Shown here: piece by piece, positions 60,851-64,000 of the stretch
Numbering within the stretch: position 1 is the stretch's first letter
Layout: each line of letters begins with the position of its first letter
Translations under genes and position numbers: made by a program
Assembly: GCA_963969495.1 (NCBI GenBank)
Contig: OZ018335.1
Location: 85,728,354-85,792,353, forward strand
DNA: 64,000 nt
Origin: Ceratothoa steindachneri
Taxonomy: Eukaryota; Arthropoda; Malacostraca; Isopoda; Cymothoidae
Reading direction: 5' to 3'
The notes under the pieces: generated by a model
Seen by the model: the letters and a program-made list of their open reading frames with translations, nothing else
Databases searched by the model: none
Told to the model about the DNA's origin: nothing

Positions 60851-61212
60851 CATTTTTTATTTTAGAATGCGTTTTAAATCGTGATCCTGGAGAGATTTAT
60901 ACTATCTTGCATTTTCTTTTTTATTACCCAACTATATTAAAAAGTTTCATAACATATTTCATCACATAATTTTCTCCTGATAGACTATGACGTCAATGTG
61001 ATTGGACGAAATTTTAGAGATTTTCAAATACCTCGATTACACAAAATCAGAGCACTGAAGAAAAAACTAAATCCAGGTCTGAAATCAGCGCTAGTTAATA
61101 CCAGGTGTTTGATATCAATGCAACAAAAACTTTGTTGACCATTCTAAGTTTTGAAAATTACCTGTATTTTTTACATGTGTCATATAAGGTACATTCGATT
61201 GCAGTGGTTTGA

Positions 61213-61217
<5 letters not shown>

Positions 61218-61277
<60 letters not shown>

Positions 61278-61279
61278 TA
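61218..61279. repeat. (TA)n microsatellite
   Basis: About 53 bp of uninterrupted TA followed by catatata, ending at the presumed start of the DDE element. Confidence 0.95.
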
Positions 61280-61281
61280 AA

Positions 61282-62110
61282 TGGTCTTTCAACAAGGACG
61301 CTCGAGCTTAGCCAGGCGATAGTGGCCATGTTGTTAAAGCGACATCTAGTAACCTTACTGTAAACTATTCAGTAGTACTTGGCAATTCACAATGGATGGT
61401 TTTGGCGGTGAACAGCGTGTGCAAATCATCAAATGTTATTATCAAAATCAGTGCTCATTTCGACAAACGTTCCGCGCATTACGTGATTTCTATCCTCTTC
61501 AGCGACGAGGCCAATTTTTGGAAGAATGGATTCGTGAACAAGCAAAATTGTCGGATTTCAAACGAAAACAATCCACATGAGATACACCAGCATCAATTGT
61601 ATCCTAACAAAGTCACTTTTTGGTGCGGATTTTCATCTAACTGAATCATCGGTCCGTATTTTTTTGAGAACGAAGATGGGATTTCCATAACCATAAACGG
61701 CGAGACCTACAGATTGATGATAAGCAACTTCTTGTGGCTTCAACTGGATTATATGCCTAATATGGATACTGACGACATGTAATTCCAACAGGACTGCGCT
61801 ATGTGCCACACTGCGCACGCAATGATAGACACTTTGGACCAGCGAATACAGGGCAGGGTCATCTCTTGCGTCAGCGACGTCAACTGGCCACCGAGATCAT
61901 GCGGTTCAACGCCATTAGACTACTTTCTTTGGGGCTACCTCAAATCGCAGGTCTATGCAAATAATCCCCAAACAGGTGATGTCCTCAACGTCAACATAAC
62001 AAAGACCATCCAGCAAATTCAGCCAGATTTATGCGACTAAGTCATCGAAAATTGGGCCTCCCGAATACGTTCGGGACATTTGAACAAGGTCATATTCTAT
62101 ACTTAATGCC
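61282..62110 (+). mobile_element. Mariner/Tc1-superfamily transposon with internal deletion
   Basis: An ATG at 61,392 opens MDGFGGEQRVQIIKCYYQNQ and CSFRQTFRALRDFY, an N-terminal HTH. The sequence then jumps, with a frame change near 61,495, straight to the catalytic core: FSDEANFWKNGFVNKQNCRI (first Asp), YPNKVTFWCGFSSN, IIGPYFFENEDGISITING, then FQQDCAMCHTAHAM (second Asp, about 61,785-61,825), a Trp-Pro-Pro block at 61,890, and TPLDYFLWGYLKSQVYA with the third acidic residue (about 61,910-61,960). It ends with VIENWASRIRSGHLNKVIF near 62,045-62,100. Roughly the second HTH and linker are missing, as in deletion derivatives that move only with help from a full-length copy. In-frame stops add to this. 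A leader before the ATG (61,289-61,391, tctttcaacaagg onward) may hold the left terminus. Confidence 0.85.
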
Positions 62111-62240
62111 ATAAAATATATTTTTAAATTTTAAAATAAATTTAGTGCATATATTACTGTCGTAGAATGACTCCCGACGATACTATATATAACACTATTC
62201 GTTGAGGGAACTTCCTTAATTATCTTTAGAGTGCGTTTTA

Positions 62241-63457
62241 CTGTCTGGCGGCCGGTATTATGTATCTTCAAAATGCTTAAGAAGTGGAACTGAGCTCAAG
62301 GATAATAATATTGCTATCATTAATAAAATAGAGTTTTATTAATAATAACTATAAACAAAACACAAAAACGGAAAATATTGACAAACAGAATGGAAAGGGT
62401 CGTGGAGACTCGGGCTAATCCAAGAATTTAAGGGATCAAAAAAGGTAAAACAAATATGGAGTTAAAGAGATGGGATGGTTCGATAAACCATTTAAAGCAC
62501 AGGATAGAATTGACAAATAAGGGATCAATACTCAAAAGGTGACGCTTGGCTTACGTAACTTCATTAGGGTGCAGTGGAAGGTACTTGAAGAAATATTTGG
62601 TCCGCTGGCGAGTTCCAGCCGAAGGGGGGGATAAAAGGATCCTGACGAGGCGTCTTGGAAAGGAGAACCGTTACTCGACGAACGGCTCGACGAACAATGG
62701 CTGTTCTACTTTGTTCTCTTCTGAACAAAGGGGGGATGAGAACCGTCTCTTGTCTACGTGCTCAAGAACAATGGCTGTTCTAATGTTGTTCTCCTTTGAA
62801 CAACAGGGGGGGTGAGAACCGTTTCTTGGCGAAGGGCTCAAAACGAACAATGGCTGTTCTAATGTTGTTCTCACTTGAACAACAGGGGGGGATGAGAACC
62901 GTTTCTTGGCGAAGGGCTCAAAACGAACAATGGCTGTTCTAATGTTGTTCTCCTTGAACAACAGGGGGGGGGGATGCCTTGGGGACTTGGCGTCACTAAA
63001 GGCTCGAACCTTTGGCACTCAAGGAATATTGTCCTCCTTCTGGACAAGTGATGGTGAATCTCGAGGTCGAGGTCCCTTGGCGCACAAAGGGAGAGAGGGT
63101 CGTGGTGATGTTTCGCGACGAAAATCTGGATCTCCAATCTGATCTTAGTGGTAAAGTTTCCATATAAATAGCCAGGACATCTCCTTGGCGTGGGGGAGAA
63201 TGGGGTGGAAGCTTCGAGGGAACGCACAGCTAGGCCGGAGAAAAATGCCTTATCTGTCCATAAGCCTAACTCGATCTGGCGAGGTCGGCGTATGGGGGCG
63301 AACGGGGGGGACGATAACCTCCTTGTTTAAACATTGGCGTTCGGTAGCTGTTGATAAGACTCCAAGCCTCGAATCGAAGATGCACGTGGGCCTCCTCGAG
63401 GTTTTAACTAATATGGGATAGGAGTTGAATTTAACACAGATTCAACTCGTTCTATCA
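62241..63457 (-). repeat. 3' LTR of a second Gypsy-class element
   Basis: In element sense the LTR starts TGATAGAACGAGTTGAATC at 63,457, directly after a purine tract. A TATA-like ctatttatatgg lies near 63,160-63,172 and an AATAAA signal near 62,333 in element sense. The LTR is far more GC-rich than the flanking DNA and has a tandem array. The left limit is uncertain: TGTCTGGCGG at 62,241 and TGTCGTAGAA at 62,158 both fit the TG...CA rule, and no second LTR is in view to decide. Confidence 0.6.
62692..62975. repeat. Four tandem 74-80 bp GC-rich repeats in the LTR
   Basis: Units start with gaacaatggctgttcta at 62,692, 62,766, 62,845 and 62,925. Each contains ttgttctc, a short spacer, gaacaacag followed by a G run and atgagaaccgtttcttggcg. 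Units 3 and 4 are almost identical. Within each unit gaacaatg and its near complement ttgttctc could pair. Confidence 0.92.
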
Positions 63458-63471
63458 CACCCCTCCATTCC
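63458..63471 (-). promoter_or_regulatory. Polypurine tract of the second element
   Basis: Element sense ggaatggaggggtg ends one base before the TGATAG that begins the LTR, the canonical position for plus-strand DNA priming. Confidence 0.75.
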
Positions 63472-63865
63472 AGGGGAAGTTGTCACTTCGAAAAAAAAAG
63501 AGAGAAGGGACAACGATAGAGCTCCGTTGTAGGGAACTCGTTTTCTTGTACCAACCGTATCTTCCTGCACCTAACTATTATTACCTCAATACATGATTAT
63601 TTTGATCTTTAGATTACAGGGGAAAATAACCTTTAATACAACTTAATAAAAAAAAAAAAGGCATGGAACAATGAAGTGATATAAACTTAGTACATACGGG
63701 ACAAAATAATTTATACGTAAATTAATAAGAACAAATATATATACATCAAAAAAATTAGACATTGAGCGTTACAAAATTCAGACATATACATTAATTAATT
63801 ATATTACAAAAGAATCTTAAATTAAGTCGTACAAGACGGTATATACCTACATGGAGATACTAATC
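63472..63865 (-). other. Untranslated 3' region of the second element
   Basis: About 390 bp between the RNase H stop and the polypurine tract, AT-rich, with no integrase or envelope motif in any minus-strand frame. Confidence 0.6.
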
Positions 63866-64000
63866 CTATGAATACAATTGTTCTACGCTATTCGGTAACG
63901 CATTCCTACTGAGTGCGTCAGTGACCTGGTTATCGGAACCTTTGATATAATTTATTTTAAATTGATACTCTTGCAAGAGTAAATTCCAGCGCATGATGCG
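63866..64000 (-). CDS. RNase H C-terminus of the second Gypsy-class element (partial)
   Basis: From the window edge the minus strand is open for 44 codons and stops at 63,868-63,866. It reads RIMRWNLLLQEYQFKINYIK, then GSDNQVTDALSRNAL and a short tail. MRWxLLLQEYxF-xI-YIKGSDNxVxDALSR is the standard end of the Gypsy-class RNase H domain. No stop or shift is seen, so this copy looks younger than the one at 25.9-32.9 kb, whose matching segment is broken. It is followed only by untranslated sequence and the LTR, so RNase H is the last Pol domain. The rest of the element lies outside the window. Confidence 0.88.
   Translation of the reverse strand, partial: RIMRWNLLLQEYQFKINYIKGSDNQVTDALSRNALPNSVEQLYS

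Noticed and set aside
62671..63227. 115- and 118-codon minus-strand frames over the tandem array
   Set aside because: They are repeat translations inside the LTR and differ in frame from unit to unit.

Overview
The window looks like AT-rich intergenic DNA from an invertebrate animal. I found no host protein gene, tRNA or rRNA that I can defend. What is recognisable is a graveyard of transposable elements of metazoan type: mariner/Tc1-like and piggyBac DNA transposons, RTE-like and L2/CR1-like non-LTR retrotransposons, a Penelope-type GIY-YIG nuclease, and Gypsy-class LTR retrotransposons. Long (TA)n tracts lie between them. The mix fits an arthropod, perhaps a crustacean, but the window cannot settle the taxon. 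Nearly every coding remnant carries stops or frameshifts.

Layout. 0-10 kb: a possible short interspersed repeat, a decayed antisense RTE-like fragment (2.4-3.6 kb), a mariner cut short where a TATGCTA-type minisatellite begins (4.5-5.8 kb), and one copy of a dispersed repeat (5.9-6.2 kb). 10-25 kb: a GIY-YIG fragment (10.6 kb), a GC-richer unclassified block (12.2-13.4 kb), a small 24-bp coding repeat (14.5 kb), a long featureless stretch, and another antisense RTE-like fragment (23.3-24.3 kb). 25-33 kb: a DDE transposase tail followed by a near-complete 7-kb LTR retrotransposon on the minus strand (25,868-32,933), with both LTRs, gag, protease, integrase, RT and RNase H. 34-45 kb: an RT fragment, a Tc1-like transposase, a deleted RTE copy, and a 2.4-kb TIR-bounded transposon (42,575-44,984) that seems to hold a nested LTR-like insertion. 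46-52 kb: a broken piggyBac with one clear terminus and a phased subterminal array, then (TA)n tracts and an L2/CR1-type RT tail. 55-62 kb: a degenerate 14-bp array, a strong 35-bp perfect hairpin (59.7 kb), a pseudogene of a multicopy family of unknown role, and an internally deleted DDE transposon. 62-64 kb: the LTR, polypurine tract and RNase H end of a second Gypsy-class element that continues past the window.

The most notable point is the gene order of the 7-kb element. On its coding strand the integrase (zinc finger, DD35E core, GPF module) comes BEFORE the reverse transcriptase and RNase H, the reverse of normal Gypsy order and the hallmark of the rare Gmr1-like lineage. The element at the right edge also ends in RNase H, with only about 410 bp to its LTR and no room for a downstream integrase, so it supports the same arrangement independently.
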